A DNA stretch of 64,000 nt. Origin: Sneathiella sp. P13V-1. GTDB lineage: Bacteria > Pseudomonadota > Alphaproteobacteria > Sneathiellales > Sneathiellaceae. Below are positions 44,265 to 53,999 of this stretch, piece after piece. Position numbers and translations under genes: made by a program. Every line of letters begins with the position of its first letter. Positions within the stretch are counted from its first letter, which is position 1. The notes below the pieces were generated by a model. It worked only from the letters and a program-made list of their open reading frames with translations. It was not told where the DNA came from and made no database searches. The DNA is taken from contig NZ_WYEU01000001.1 of assembly GCF_015143595.1 (NCBI RefSeq), positions 1,116,001 to 1,180,000 on the forward strand, read 5' to 3'.

Positions 44265-46565
44265 ATGAAATTCCTGAATAGAGTATTTTTGATTTTCTGC
44301 ACATTTATCTGTCTGACGACGGTGTCAGCCTTTGCGCAGGGTCAGCAAGAAAGAAACAAGATTGCGGTCCTTCTAAAGCAGGAAGGCGCAAAGATCGAAA
44401 GTCTTGATGCAGATCTGTCTACAGCTTCCGTATCTGAAAAACGTCTGCTGGAGATTTCAAAAAAATTACGGCAATCGCGAGAATTTCTGAGTGAATTGGA
44501 GGCTAGAACCAAACCCCTTCGTGAAGATGCAGAAGCCAATTTGCAGGATCTGGGACCGGCACCGGAGGCCCCGAAAGAAGGAGAAAGTCAGGTCACGGAA
44601 CCTGAAAGTATCCAAAAGCAGCGTAAAGATCTTACCAGTGAACTTCTAGAGGTTGAAGGGCTTTACAAGCAGGTTGAAATCCTCACGTCGAGAGTGTCAC
44701 GGCTTCTTGCAAAAGTGGCGAGTGTCAGGCGCGACAGATTTGTGGGTCAGCTCTTCGAAAAACAAACGCCTCTTTACCGGCCTCAGCTGTGGGTGAACGC
44801 CATTTACGCCTATCGTGACCAGTTTGAAAGAGCCTTAAAGTGGGTGACAGAGCGACGAAGCGCTGAGGTGATGGGCGGCGGAGCGGTCCTTATTGCCTTC
44901 TTCATTTTCTTAAGTGTTGCGGTAAAGGCAACATCTCGGAAATTCACGAGTTACATCACCGCAGGGAATAAATTCTCCGGGGCTTCCAAGTCACTCCTTT
45001 TCCCGGTTTTCGCTGCCGTTCTGGGGGTATTTCTGGCCGTTCAGTCCATCAAGGCGCTGGAGCTTTTCTCCATACAGAATCAATCCATGGCGTACCGATA
45101 TTTCGGGTTGGTGCTTTTGGTTGTTCTTGTGAGCATTGGTGCCAAACGTTTTAAGGACGCCGGTGTTATCAGGCCGATCATGCGTTGGCTGGTCACAGGA
45201 GCGGGTGCGTTATTTATTCTTGATGCGCTTCTTTTGGAAAGTGGCCGGGCTATGGGTGTTGCGCTGGACCTTGCTATTGCCCAGACCTATCTGGTGACCT
45301 TTGTTTTCTCTCTGATACTGGGGGTTTGCTCCTTCCTGGTTTTAAAAGATGTCAAAGAAGCTGACGGGTATTTTTTCCCAAAACAGCTTTTTTATATTCT
45401 GGCTGGAATAGCGCTCTGCCTGATTGTTTCAAATCTGTTTTCCTACGCAGCCTTTAGCCGATATCTGTTCGAAAAATTCGTCATCCTCTGTACGCTTTTT
45501 GTTGTCGTGCTGATGCTCAGATCTATTGCACAGCCCTATTTCAAGGCCTTTGACAAATATATTGGAAGATCGGCTGCATCAGAGGCAGAACAGGATGACC
45601 GGGAGCATCTGGTGTTTTTCTGGTTATCGCTCTGTCTGGACGTCATTCTGTTTTTCTTATGTCTGCCAATTGTTGCAAACAGTCTCGGGGCGGATTGGAG
45701 AGATATTCAGGAATGGACACTCAAGGCATTCTTCGGGTTTGAAATCGGCTCTTTCCATATCTCTGTTGCCAATGTCGGGATCGCCATTCTGGTCTTTATC
45801 GCCTTCTTGTTGGCCACCCGTGTCATACAGCGGATTTTGGATCAGAAAATTCTTCCAAAAACCAAACTGGATGATGCTATTCGGCAGTCCATCACTCAAG
45901 TGCTGGGATATGTGGGGCTTATTATTGCCTTGATGGCTGGTATTTCCGCGCTTGGCTTTGATCTGACCAATCTTGCATTGATCGCGGGTGCCTTATCCGT
46001 CGGTATTGGTTTCGGGTTGCAAAGTATCGTCAGCAATTTCGTCTCCGGCCTGATCCTGTTGTTCGAAAGGCCGATCAAGGTAAATGACTGGATTATTACC
46101 AATTCAGGGGAAGGGAACGTTAAAAAGATCAGTGTGCGTTCCACTGAAATTGAAACCTTTGATCGTACTTCGATTATTGTTCCCAATTCTGAACTGATTT
46201 CTTCATCGGTTAAAAACTGGACCCATAAAGACAAGATGGGGCGCGTCATTATTTCGGTCGGGGTGTCCTACAATTCTGATCCTCATCAGGTGAAGGACCT
46301 GTTGGCGCAGTGCGTAAAGAATAATAGCGACGCCATGAGCCATCCTGAACCAAGTGTGTTTTTTATGGATTTTGCCGATAGTGCTTTGATGTTTGAAGTC
46401 AGGTTTTTTGTAAGAAATATCCGGGAGGTTTTCCGCATCTCCACAGATATGCGGTTGCAGATCTGGGATGTATTTAAAGAGCATGATATCGAAATTTCTT
46501 TCCCTCAAAGGGACATTCATATCAGGAGTGCCGAAGGCTTGAAAGGATTGCCCATTGGAGAATAA
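44265..46565 (+). CDS. Large mechanosensitive channel, MscS family with DUF3772-type N-terminus
   Basis: A 766-residue MscS-family channel. A signal peptide (MKFLNRVFLIFCTFICLTTVSAFAQ) is followed by a helical, coiled-coil-rich periplasmic region (about 30-200, DUF3772-like), some ten membrane helices and the conserved MscS pore and beta domain (SVGIGFGLQSIVSNFVSG, LFERPIKVNDWI). It would open under membrane tension to release osmolytes. The frame opens at 44223, but the ATG at 44265 begins the signal peptide and is preferred. It overlaps the ZntB-like gene. Confidence 0.9.
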   Translation: MKFLNRVFLIFCTFICLTTVSAFAQGQQERNKIAVLLKQEGAKIESLDADLSTASVSEKRLLEISKKLRQSREFLSELEARTKPLREDAEANLQDLGPAPEAPKEGESQVTEPESIQKQRKDLTSELLEVEGLYKQVEILTSRVSRLLAKVASVRRDRFVGQLFEKQTPLYRPQLWVNAIYAYRDQFERALKWVTERRSAEVMGGGAVLIAFFIFLSVAVKATSRKFTSYITAGNKFSGASKSLLFPVFAAVLGVFLAVQSIKALELFSIQNQSMAYRYFGLVLLVVLVSIGAKRFKDAGVIRPIMRWLVTGAGALFILDALLLESGRAMGVALDLAIAQTYLVTFVFSLILGVCSFLVLKDVKEADGYFFPKQLFYILAGIALCLIVSNLFSYAAFSRYLFEKFVILCTLFVVVLMLRSIAQPYFKAFDKYIGRSAASEAEQDDREHLVFFWLSLCLDVILFFLCLPIVANSLGADWRDIQEWTLKAFFGFEIGSFHISVANVGIAILVFIAFLLATRVIQRILDQKILPKTKLDDAIRQSITQVLGYVGLIIALMAGISALGFDLTNLALIAGALSVGIGFGLQSIVSNFVSGLILLFERPIKVNDWIITNSGEGNVKKISVRSTEIETFDRTSIIVPNSELISSSVKNWTHKDKMGRVIISVGVSYNSDPHQVKDLLAQCVKNNSDAMSHPEPSVFFMDFADSALMFEVRFFVRNIREVFRISTDMRLQIWDVFKEHDIEISFPQRDIHIRSAEGLKGLPIGE

Positions 46566-47529
46566 TCATATTCTGTTTGCTGCTGGAATTGGTGAGGATT
46601 GTCTGAAACGACAACTTCTTGATGATGAGGTATCCCAAGCAATCAGGGATCGTACGAAAGTATGGGTGCATTTGGATGCCCTTAATCCAAATACAGAGAA
46701 ATGGCTGAAAAGTGAGCTGAAGGATGTGGACCCAATCGTCAGGGGTGCCTTGCTCGCAGGGGAGACGCGCCCACGTGCGCTGGAATCAGGAAAGGGTGTG
46801 CTTCTTATTTTGAGAGGGGTGAATCTAAATGTGAATGCGGATCCAGAAGATATGGTTTCCATTCGGCTCTGGATAGATGAGCACCGTATCATCAGTGCTC
46901 AAAGAAGAAACTTAAAGGCCGTTAAAGACATACAGCAGCAATGCCTGAACGGTAAGGGGCCGGCTGATATAGGTGATTTTGTCGTGAGGCTGACAGGTCG
47001 TTTATTCGAACGCATGGAACCTGTCATGGTAGAGCTGGATGAGCGCACTGATAATATTGAAGAGCTGATACTGGAAAATCCATCAGTCGAAGAGAGACAG
47101 CAAATTGTGGATATTCGCAAGCAGGCAATTATTTTGCGGCGCTATATTGTCCCACAACGGGATGTGATGAACTTTTTGCGAAACTGCGATCTGCCTTGGA
47201 TGAGCTCCATTCATAAACGGCATATTCAGGAGAATCTGGAGCGCATTACCCGATATGTAGAAGATCTTGATGCCATTCGCGAGCGTGCGCAAATCGTGAA
47301 AGACGAATTGGCCAATATTCTGGCGGATCGTATGAATAAAAATATGTATCAGCTGTCAGTTGTTGCGGCAATTTTCCTGCCGCTCGGCTTCCTGACGGGC
47401 TTGTTCGGGATCAATCTTGCAGGCATTCCCGGCGCAGAATATCCATACGCATTTGCAATTTTTGCTATTCTCTTGACAGTTATCGTGGGGGTCCAGATTG
47501 TCGTGATGAAAAAACTCAAATGGTTTTAG
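46555..47529 (+). CDS. CorA/ZntB-family metal transporter
   Basis: A 324-residue CorA-superfamily protein of the ZntB type: a large cytoplasmic N-terminal part (VWVHLDALNP, ETRPRALESGKGVLLILRGVN), a long helix, then two C-terminal membrane helices with the pore-mouth motif GLFGINLAG in place of the YGMN of CorA. ZntB proteins move zinc, CorA magnesium; which metal is carried here is not certain. The only upstream start is a TTG overlapping the mscS stop by 11 bases, suggesting coupled translation with the channel. Confidence 0.88.
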   Translation: MENNHILFAAGIGEDCLKRQLLDDEVSQAIRDRTKVWVHLDALNPNTEKWLKSELKDVDPIVRGALLAGETRPRALESGKGVLLILRGVNLNVNADPEDMVSIRLWIDEHRIISAQRRNLKAVKDIQQQCLNGKGPADIGDFVVRLTGRLFERMEPVMVELDERTDNIEELILENPSVEERQQIVDIRKQAIILRRYIVPQRDVMNFLRNCDLPWMSSIHKRHIQENLERITRYVEDLDAIRERAQIVKDELANILADRMNKNMYQLSVVAAIFLPLGFLTGLFGINLAGIPGAEYPYAFAIFAILLTVIVGVQIVVMKKLKWF

Positions 47530-47671
47530 GGGAAACCTGTTGGCTGCGTCTTAATATGTCCGGATCATAACTTTTTCCGCAACTTTGTTGCGTTGCAGCA
47601 AAAAAGGCGTATGATGCTCCGCAAAAACGAGAAGACACCGGAGAATCCGGAGATTTTAGCGGAGAAGTAAC

Positions 47672-48547
47672 ATGGCCTCATCCATTCGCCCCCGTCGTTC
47701 TGTCCTTTATATGCCGGGATCAAATGCCCGCGCTCAGGAAAAAGCCAAAACACTGGCAGCAGACGGCCTTATCCTTGATCTTGAAGATGCTGTTGCCCCA
47801 GATGCCAAAGCCGAAGCACGTGAAATTGTGTGCGGCAATGCAGCATCAGGTGATTATGGAAAGCGTGAAATCATTATTCGCGTGAACGGGTTTGACACCC
47901 CCTGGGGTCGTGATGATGTTGTCGCTGCTTCCAAAGCGGGTCCAGATGCGATCCTTCTTCCAAAGGTGGAAAGTGCGGCGCAGGTTCACGAACTAGAGAA
48001 GCTGATGGATCAGTCTGGCGCACCAAAGACCACTAAAATCTGGTGCATGATGGAAACGCCACTTGGTATCCTGAAAGCCGAAGAAATTGCCGGATCAAGC
48101 CCACGGGTTGAATGCTTCGTGATGGGTACTTCTGACTTGGTGAAGGAACTGCAGGCGCAGCACACACCAATGCGTCTTCCTGTCATAACGTCCCTTGGCC
48201 TTTGCCTGCTGGCAGGTCGTGCCTATGGCCTTACTGTTCTGGACGGTGTTTATCTGCATCTGGCCGATGAAGAGGGTTTCCGCGAATCTTGCGTACAGGG
48301 GCTGGAGCTTGGCTTTGATGGTAAAACTCTGATCCACCCAAAACAGCTTGCAGATACGAACGAGGTTTTTGCCCCTTCGGAAGAGGAAGTTGATTTCTCT
48401 CGCCGGGTGATCGAAGCCTTTGAAGAAGCCGAGAAAGAAGGCAAAGGCGTGGTGGTTGTCGATGGCAAGCTGATCGAAAACCTGCATGTTGAAATTGCCA
48501 AAGCAAAAGTAGCGCTGGCTGAAGCCATCGCTGAAATGGCCGCTTAA
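47672..48547 (+). CDS. CitE-like CoA ester lyase (malyl-CoA lyase/thioesterase type)
   Basis: A 291-residue HpcH/HpaI-fold enzyme of the CitE/Mcl group: RRSVLYMPGSNARAQEKA, the metal-binding LILDLEDAVAPDAK, RVNGFDTPWGRDD, MMETPLGIL and GKTLIHPKQ. Such enzymes cleave or hydrolyse L-malyl-CoA or beta-methylmalyl-CoA. It lies eight bases before a mesaconyl-CoA-hydratase-like gene, which points to C4-C5 CoA ester metabolism of the ethylmalonyl-CoA type. Whether it is a lyase or a malyl-CoA thioesterase cannot be told. A GGAG precedes the start. Confidence 0.85.
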   Translation: MASSIRPRRSVLYMPGSNARAQEKAKTLAADGLILDLEDAVAPDAKAEAREIVCGNAASGDYGKREIIIRVNGFDTPWGRDDVVAASKAGPDAILLPKVESAAQVHELEKLMDQSGAPKTTKIWCMMETPLGILKAEEIAGSSPRVECFVMGTSDLVKELQAQHTPMRLPVITSLGLCLLAGRAYGLTVLDGVYLHLADEEGFRESCVQGLELGFDGKTLIHPKQLADTNEVFAPSEEEVDFSRRVIEAFEEAEKEGKGVVVVDGKLIENLHVEIAKAKVALAEAIAEMAA

Positions 48548-48555
48548 GGGAGCTG

Positions 48556-49623
48556 ATGATGGGATCCACAAAAACAAATCCTGGAAACTATTTTGAAGAC
48601 TTCAAATTAGGTCAGGTTCTAAATCACGCGACACCACGCACCATTACAGAAGGGGATGTTTCCCTTTACACGGCCCTTTATGGCGGACGCTTTGCCCTTC
48701 AATCTGCCGACAGTTTTGCCATTGATTGTGGCCTGCAGGCTGCGCCGATTGATGATTTACTGGTGTTCCACATTGTCTTTGGTAAGACCGTACCGGATGT
48801 TTCCTTAAACGCGGTTGCCAATCTTGGATATGCAGATGTGCGTTTTCTGGCCCCAGTTTATCCAGGTGATAGTGTACAGACCACATCTGAAGTCATTGGC
48901 CTTAAAGAGAACTCAAATGGCAAAACCGGTGTGGTTTATGTTCGCTCCACAGGCACAAACCAGTTGGGTGAGGTTGTTCTGGATTATGTGCGCTGGGTGA
49001 TGGTGCGCAAAAAAGACGTTGATGCGCCTGCACCGGAAACTGTATTGCCGGACCTTCCTGAAGTTGTTGATCCGGCCAATTTCCAGCTTCCAGCAGATCT
49101 GGACTTTAGCAACGTGGACGCCACCTTGTCTGGCTCCCCTCATTTCTTCGATGATTATGACGTGGGCGAGAAGATCGACCATGTGGACGGTATGACCATT
49201 GAAGAAGCCGAACATATGATGGCGACACGTCTTTATCAAAACACGGCCAAGGTTCACTTCAATCAACACATGATGAAAGATGACCGCATGGGTCGCCGTC
49301 TGATTTATGGGGGGCATATCATCAGCCTTGCCCGTGGCTTGTCTTTTAACGGTCTTGGCAACGCCTTCTTTATCGGGGCGATTAATGGCGGGTCACATAC
49401 GGCACCAACCTTTGCCGGTGATACCATTTTTGCCTGGAGTGAAGTGCTGGATAAAGCGGATATTCCGGGGCGCAGTGATGCGGGCGCGCTTCGTATCCGG
49501 ACATTGGGTGTGAAGAACGCAACTTGCGAAGATTTCCCTGACAAAGGTGAAGATGGCAAACGGGATCCAAATGTTGTTTTGGATTTGGATTACTGGGTGA
49601 TATTGCCAAAAGCCACAGTTTAG
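48556..49623 (+). CDS. MaoC-family hydratase, mesaconyl-CoA hydratase-like
   Basis: A 355-residue double hot-dog protein. The length and the N-terminal part (GNYFEDFKLGQVLNHATPRTI, GDVSLYTALYGGRFALQ) match mesaconyl-CoA (beta-methylmalyl-CoA) hydratases rather than short MaoC proteins; a second hot-dog half begins near FFDDYDVGEKIDH and has NTAKVHFNQH with the family histidine. It would interconvert mesaconyl-CoA and beta-methylmalyl-CoA, which the preceding lyase could split to glyoxylate and propionyl-CoA. It sits directly upstream of sdhCDAB. Confidence 0.82.
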   Translation: MMGSTKTNPGNYFEDFKLGQVLNHATPRTITEGDVSLYTALYGGRFALQSADSFAIDCGLQAAPIDDLLVFHIVFGKTVPDVSLNAVANLGYADVRFLAPVYPGDSVQTTSEVIGLKENSNGKTGVVYVRSTGTNQLGEVVLDYVRWVMVRKKDVDAPAPETVLPDLPEVVDPANFQLPADLDFSNVDATLSGSPHFFDDYDVGEKIDHVDGMTIEEAEHMMATRLYQNTAKVHFNQHMMKDDRMGRRLIYGGHIISLARGLSFNGLGNAFFIGAINGGSHTAPTFAGDTIFAWSEVLDKADIPGRSDAGALRIRTLGVKNATCEDFPDKGEDGKRDPNVVLDLDYWVILPKATV

Positions 49624-49630
49624 GTATAAA

Positions 49631-49688
49631 GGACGGATATTTCGTCGGGTTTTGTTGACTTCGCGTTAGCCCGCCTTAAAATCCGTCC
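49631..49688 (+). promoter_or_regulatory. Stem-loop element upstream of sdhC
   Basis: GGACGGAT (49631-49638) and ATCCGTCC (49681-49688) pair perfectly and enclose an inner CGGG/CCCG stem (49646-49649 with 49670-49673). There is no T run behind it. A TTGACT (49655) lies in its loop. It may be an RNA leader or processing element for the sdh operon. Confidence 0.4.
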
Positions 49689-49740
49689 GAAAAAACAAGC
49701 TGTTCAGTAACGTATTGAAAGCCTAGCTAGAGAGATATCC

Positions 49741-50130
49741 ATGGCGAATATAGAAAGACCCCTATCGCCGCATCTGCAGATTTATAAGCCGCAGATCACG
49801 ATGGTAACTTCCATCACGCACCGTATCACGGGTGTTGCGATGGGTGTAGGAACCCTTCTTCTGGCCTGGTGGCTTATTGCCGCCGCAACTGGCCCGGAAG
49901 CATTTGCAACCGTCAGTGCCTTCATTTCATCGTGGTTCGGCCGCCTTGTCATGTTTGGTTTTACATGGGCGCTTTTCTATCACCTTTGTAACGGTATTCG
50001 TCACCTGTTCTGGGATTCCGGTAAAGGCTTCGAGCTGCCTACCATGCGCAAATCCGGCATGGCAGCCATTGTTGGTTCTGTGGTTCTCACACTGCTGACC
50101 TGGGTTATCGCATACGGAATGGGAGCCTGA
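49741..50130 (+). CDS. sdhC: Succinate dehydrogenase cytochrome b556 subunit SdhC
   Basis: A 129-residue membrane anchor with three helices. RPLSPHLQIYKPQ and SITHRITG are the SdhC signature, with Ser and Arg near the quinone site, and the haem b ligand is the histidine in HLCNGIRHLFWDSG. It begins the sdhCDAB operon, two bases before sdhD. Confidence 0.97.
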   Translation: MANIERPLSPHLQIYKPQITMVTSITHRITGVAMGVGTLLLAWWLIAAATGPEAFATVSAFISSWFGRLVMFGFTWALFYHLCNGIRHLFWDSGKGFELPTMRKSGMAAIVGSVVLTLLTWVIAYGMGA

Positions 50131-50132
50131 TC

Positions 50133-50513
50133 ATGAGCATGAGAACACCTCTTAAAAATGTTCGCCATCTGGGCTCCGCCAAAGAAGGCACAACCCATTA
50201 CTGGCACCAACGCGTAACGGCGATTGCCATGATCCCGCTTTTTGTGATCGCAATTGCTTATGTGGTATCCTTGGTTGGTGCAGATTACGCACGCGTTCGC
50301 GAAATCCTGAGCCTGCCATTCACATCTCTTGTGCTTCTGCTGTTGATTGGTGCGGTTTTCTATCACCTGAAGCTGGGTCTTCAGGTTGTTATTGAAGACT
50401 ATATCCACACTGAGGGAACCAAAACGGTTCTTGTTCTGCTGAACACTTTCTTTTGCACAATTGTTGGTCTTGCCTCAGCGCTGGCCGTTCTTAAGCTGGC
50501 CTTCGGGGGATAA
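50133..50513 (+). CDS. sdhD: Succinate dehydrogenase membrane anchor SdhD
   Basis: A 126-residue three-helix anchor: LGSAKEGTTHYWHQRVTAI at the start and YHLKLGLQVVIEDYIH, with the haem-binding histidine and the Asp-Tyr pair of the quinone pocket. It pairs with SdhC to bind quinone and haem at the inner membrane. Confidence 0.96.
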   Translation: MSMRTPLKNVRHLGSAKEGTTHYWHQRVTAIAMIPLFVIAIAYVVSLVGADYARVREILSLPFTSLVLLLLIGAVFYHLKLGLQVVIEDYIHTEGTKTVLVLLNTFFCTIVGLASALAVLKLAFGG

Positions 50514-50518
50514 AGTAA

Positions 50519-52312
50519 ATGTCTGAAGCATATCCTATTATTGAACACAAATATGACGTAGTTGTCGTCGGTGCCGGTGGCGCTGGTCTCCGTGCAACTA
50601 TGGGCATGGCGCAGGCAGGTCTGAAAACCGCCGCGGTTACGAAAGTATTCCCAACCCGTTCTCACACAGTTGCGGCGCAGGGCGGTATTTCCGCGTCCCT
50701 TGGTAACATGGGTGAAGATAACTGGCAGTGGCACATGTATGACACTGTTAAGGGTTCTGACTGGCTTGGTGACCAGGACGCCATTGAATATATGTGCCGC
50801 GAGGCCCCGCAAGCTGTTCTGGAACTGGAACAGTTCGGTATGCCATTTAGCCGTACTGAAGAAGGCAAAATCTACCAGCGTGCTTTTGGTGGCATGACAA
50901 CTCAGTTCGGTGAAGGCCCAGCAGCGCAGCGCACTTGTGCCGCGGCTGACCGTACAGGTCACGCCATGTTGCACACACTGTATTCTCAGTCTTTGAAATA
51001 TGACACTGACTTCTACATCGAGTATTTCGCCCTTGATCTGATCATGGACGAAAATGGCGCGTGTAAAGGCGTTCTGTGTCTTTGCCTTGAAGATGGTACA
51101 CTTCACCTGTTCCGCTCCCACATGGTGGTACTGGCAACGGGTGGTTTTGGCCGTGCTTACTTCAGCTGTACTTCTGCACATACATGTACAGGTGACGGCG
51201 GTGGTATGGTTCTGCGTGCAGGACTTCCGCTTCAGGATATGGAATTCACTCAGTTCCACCCAACAGGGATCTACGGCGCAGGCTGCTTGATTACTGAAGG
51301 TGTGCGCGGTGAAGGTGGTTATCTGGTGAACGGTGAAGGTGAACGTTTCATGGAACGTTATGCCCCAAGCGCCAAAGACCTTGCCAGCCGCGATGTTGTG
51401 AGCCGTTCCATGACAATGGAAATTCGTGAAGGCCGCGGTGTTGGTAGTCGTAAAGACCACATCTTCCTGCATCTTGATCACCTTGATCAGGCAATGATTG
51501 AAGAACGTCTTCCAGGTATTTCCGAAAGCGCGCGCATCTTTGCGGGTGTTGACGTGAACAAAGAACCGATCCCGGTTATTCCAACAGTTCACTACAATAT
51601 GGGTGGTATTCCAACCAACTATCACGGTGAAGTGGTTGACCTGAAAGACGGTAATCCAGATGCGGTTGTACCAGGCCTGATGGCTGTGGGTGAGGCGGCG
51701 TGTGTGTCGGTTCACGGTGCGAACCGTCTGGGCTCCAACTCCTTGATCGACCTTGTTGTGTTTGGCCGTGCGGCGGCCCTTCGTGCGAAAGACACAATCA
51801 CACCAAACACACCACATTCACCACTTCAAAAAGGTGCGGTTGAAGCTGCGGTTGCCCGTCTGGATCACTTCCGTAACGCAAACGGTGACATGTCTACAGC
51901 GACAATCCGTGACAACATGCAGCGCGTGATGCAGGACGACTGTGCGGTGTTCCGTACAGGTGAAAGCCTGCAGGCTGGTGTAAAGAAAATCGGTGAAGTT
52001 GAAAAACAGATGTCCGCGATCAAGACAACAGACCGTTCCCTCGTTTGGAACTCTGACCTGATCGAAACTCTGGAACTTGATAACCTCATCCGTCAGGCGG
52101 TTGTTTCCATGACAGCGGCTGAAAACCGGAAAGAAAGCCGCGGCGCGCACGCCCGTGAAGACTTCCCGGATCGTGATGATGAAAACTGGATGAAGCACAC
52201 GCTCACTTACCACAGCGATGGTGAAGGTGTTCGTATTGATTACCGTCCGGTTCACACATACACACTGACCGATGAAATTGATTACATTAAACCCAAAGCC
52301 CGGGTTTACTAA
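50519..52312 (+). CDS. sdhA: Succinate dehydrogenase flavoprotein SdhA
   Basis: A 597-residue flavoprotein oxidising succinate to fumarate. GAGGAGLRA is the FAD dinucleotide loop, [12 protein letters not shown] carries the histidine that binds FAD covalently, QFHPTG and the catalytic-arginine region RGEGGYLVN follow, with [11 protein letters not shown] near the C-terminal end of the FAD domain. Five bases after sdhD. A long open frame on the other strand (50399-51817) is a shadow of its codon use. Confidence 0.98.
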   Translation: MSEAYPIIEHKYDVVVVGAGGAGLRATMGMAQAGLKTAAVTKVFPTRSHTVAAQGGISASLGNMGEDNWQWHMYDTVKGSDWLGDQDAIEYMCREAPQAVLELEQFGMPFSRTEEGKIYQRAFGGMTTQFGEGPAAQRTCAAADRTGHAMLHTLYSQSLKYDTDFYIEYFALDLIMDENGACKGVLCLCLEDGTLHLFRSHMVVLATGGFGRAYFSCTSAHTCTGDGGGMVLRAGLPLQDMEFTQFHPTGIYGAGCLITEGVRGEGGYLVNGEGERFMERYAPSAKDLASRDVVSRSMTMEIREGRGVGSRKDHIFLHLDHLDQAMIEERLPGISESARIFAGVDVNKEPIPVIPTVHYNMGGIPTNYHGEVVDLKDGNPDAVVPGLMAVGEAACVSVHGANRLGSNSLIDLVVFGRAAALRAKDTITPNTPHSPLQKGAVEAAVARLDHFRNANGDMSTATIRDNMQRVMQDDCAVFRTGESLQAGVKKIGEVEKQMSAIKTTDRSLVWNSDLIETLELDNLIRQAVVSMTAAENRKESRGAHAREDFPDRDDENWMKHTLTYHSDGEGVRIDYRPVHTYTLTDEIDYIKPKARVY

Positions 52313-52330
52313 GAGCTAGGGAAGATAGAA

Positions 52331-53113
52331 ATGGTAGAGTTAGCATTACCTAAAAATTCCAAAGTAGGCACGGGTAAGACACATCCGAAACCGGAAGGCG
52401 CGAAGAACCTGAAGGCTTTCAATGTGTACCGTTGGTCTCCTGATGATGGTGAAAACCCGCATGTAGATACTTACTATGTGGATCTGGATACATGTGGTCC
52501 GATGATTTTGGACGGTCTGATCAAGATTAAAAATGAAATTGATCCGACCCTCACATTCCGTCGCTCCTGCCGTGAAGGTATTTGTGGCTCCTGTGCGATG
52601 AATATCAACGGTACAAACACACTGGCCTGTACAAAAGGTATGGATGAAGTTGATGGTGACATCAATATCTACCCACTGCCGCATCAGCCAGTTGTGAAAG
52701 ATCTGGTTCCGGATCTCACAAACTTCTACGCACAATATGCGTCTATTAAACCATGGATGCAGACACAGACACCTCCGCCACCTGATCGGGAGCGTCTGCA
52801 GTCTAAAGAAGATCGTGCAAAACTGGACGGCCTGTATGAGTGTATTCTCTGTGCATGTTGTTCAACATCCTGTCCAAGTTACTGGTGGAATTCTGATCGG
52901 TTCTTAGGCCCAGCTATCCTGCTTCAGGCATATCGTTGGTTGGCTGATAGCCGTGACGAATTTACAGGGGAACGTCTGGATAATCTTGAAGATCCGTTTC
53001 GCCTGTATCGCTGTCACACCATTATGAACTGTGCGAATACATGTCCAAAAGGCCTGAACCCGGCCAAGGCGATCGCAGAGATCAAGAAAATGATGGTAGA
53101 GCGCCGCGGTTAA
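52331..53113 (+). CDS. sdhB: Succinate dehydrogenase iron-sulphur subunit SdhB
   Basis: A 260-residue electron-transfer subunit. The 2Fe-2S cysteines are in [21 protein letters not shown] (seen as C-x4-C-x2-C-x11-C); the 4Fe-4S and 3Fe-4S ligands are in [16 protein letters not shown] and [15 protein letters not shown]. It passes electrons from SdhA to the quinone site. A terminator follows at 53134. Confidence 0.98.
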   Translation: MVELALPKNSKVGTGKTHPKPEGAKNLKAFNVYRWSPDDGENPHVDTYYVDLDTCGPMILDGLIKIKNEIDPTLTFRRSCREGICGSCAMNINGTNTLACTKGMDEVDGDINIYPLPHQPVVKDLVPDLTNFYAQYASIKPWMQTQTPPPPDRERLQSKEDRAKLDGLYECILCACCSTSCPSYWWNSDRFLGPAILLQAYRWLADSRDEFTGERLDNLEDPFRLYRCHTIMNCANTCPKGLNPAKAIAEIKKMMVERRG

Positions 53114-53133
53114 TCGGTGCTGAGATATCTCTG

Positions 53134-53165
53134 AAAAAGGCTGCCTTTTCAGGCGGCCTTTTTTT
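53134..53165 (+). terminator. Rho-independent terminator of the sdh operon
   Basis: AAAAGGCTGCCT pairs with AGGCGGCCTTTT (one G-T pair) around a four-base loop, followed by T. Confidence 0.88.
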
Positions 53166-53179
53166 GTTTTGGGGGAAAG

Positions 53180-53902
53180 ATGTTCGAATATGTAACCAGT
53201 ACTTTGTCGGCAAGCCTCAATGTACCAAGCATTATGTTATTGTGTGTCATCGCTGCAGGCGCGTATGCGTTAGTAGGAGCAAATTCGCGCTTTTTTAGAA
53301 TTCTGTGCACTGCCTTTTTGGTGATGAGCATTCCGTTGATTCCCAAGATATTGTTTATGCCGATTGATATTGGCGTTTTGAAAGTCGGTAACTCCGCGGT
53401 GCAAAAGGCGGAAGTCATAGTCGTGATTACAAATGGTAGTAGTTCAGATCCCGATATTGGATATCAGGATCTCACAAACGCGACAGGACGACGTATGGCC
53501 CATGCCATAAAAATCGCTAAAGAACTTGATTTACCAATGATTGCTTCAACCACCGATAAACAAGAAGCTGACATAATTGCAAGCCGTTACAACAAAGACG
53601 TACCTGTCCTTGTTCGGATCGGAGGAACCCGAACACGTGATCATATTTCCCAAATAAACGATACATTACTGAAAGTGGAGTTCAGTAATGTAATTCTAAT
53701 AACAACAGGGAGTCATGCATTCCGAACGAAAACCGCATTGGAGGCTAAGGGGTTTTCGGTTTCACAGGTGATCGTTGGTGAAAAAGATGGTGAGCTCAAT
53801 GGTATCGACCTACTTCCATCTTTTCGTGGTTTCCTTTATTGGCAAATCGTGCTGAAGGAATATTGGGCTCTCGGTTGGTATTATTTCAAAGGCATTTTGT
53901 AA
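53180..53902 (+). CDS. YdcF/ElyC-like DUF218 membrane protein
   Basis: A 240-residue protein with two N-terminal membrane helices (about 15-32 and 38-58) and a DUF218 domain: AEVIVVITNG, the RRMAHAIKIAKEL helix, a serine/threonine-rich loop and VILITTGSHAFRTKTALEAKG, ending in EYWALGWYYFKG. Family members ElyC, SanA and YdcF affect envelope integrity and carrier-lipid metabolism; the exact reaction is unknown. It starts 66 bases after the sdhB stop, just after the terminator. Confidence 0.8.
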   Translation: MFEYVTSTLSASLNVPSIMLLCVIAAGAYALVGANSRFFRILCTAFLVMSIPLIPKILFMPIDIGVLKVGNSAVQKAEVIVVITNGSSSDPDIGYQDLTNATGRRMAHAIKIAKELDLPMIASTTDKQEADIIASRYNKDVPVLVRIGGTRTRDHISQINDTLLKVEFSNVILITTGSHAFRTKTALEAKGFSVSQVIVGEKDGELNGIDLLPSFRGFLYWQIVLKEYWALGWYYFKGIL

Positions 53903-53940
53903 TCTTCGACACAAAATGAATTGATAACTTCCTTGGATTG

Positions 53941-53980
53941 TTGACGACTGCAACATCATAAAATAAATAGACCGTTCTAT
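53941..53980 (+). promoter_or_regulatory. Promoter with overlapping TetR-type operator
   Basis: TTGACG (53941-53946), a 17-base spacer and TAAATA (53964-53969) form a good promoter. The dyad ATAGA-CCGT-TCTAT (53967-53980), like the TAGAC..GTCTA sites of several TetR-family repressors, overlaps the -10 and start region, which suggests autorepression by the next gene's product. Confidence 0.6.
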
Positions 53981-53999
53981 ATATTTTATGAGAATTGTT

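Noticed and set aside
50399-51817. Open frame of 472 codons on the minus strand opposite sdhA
   Set aside because: It lies opposite a certain gene, its product is rich in T, H, F and C without domains, and it arises from the codon choice of sdhA.
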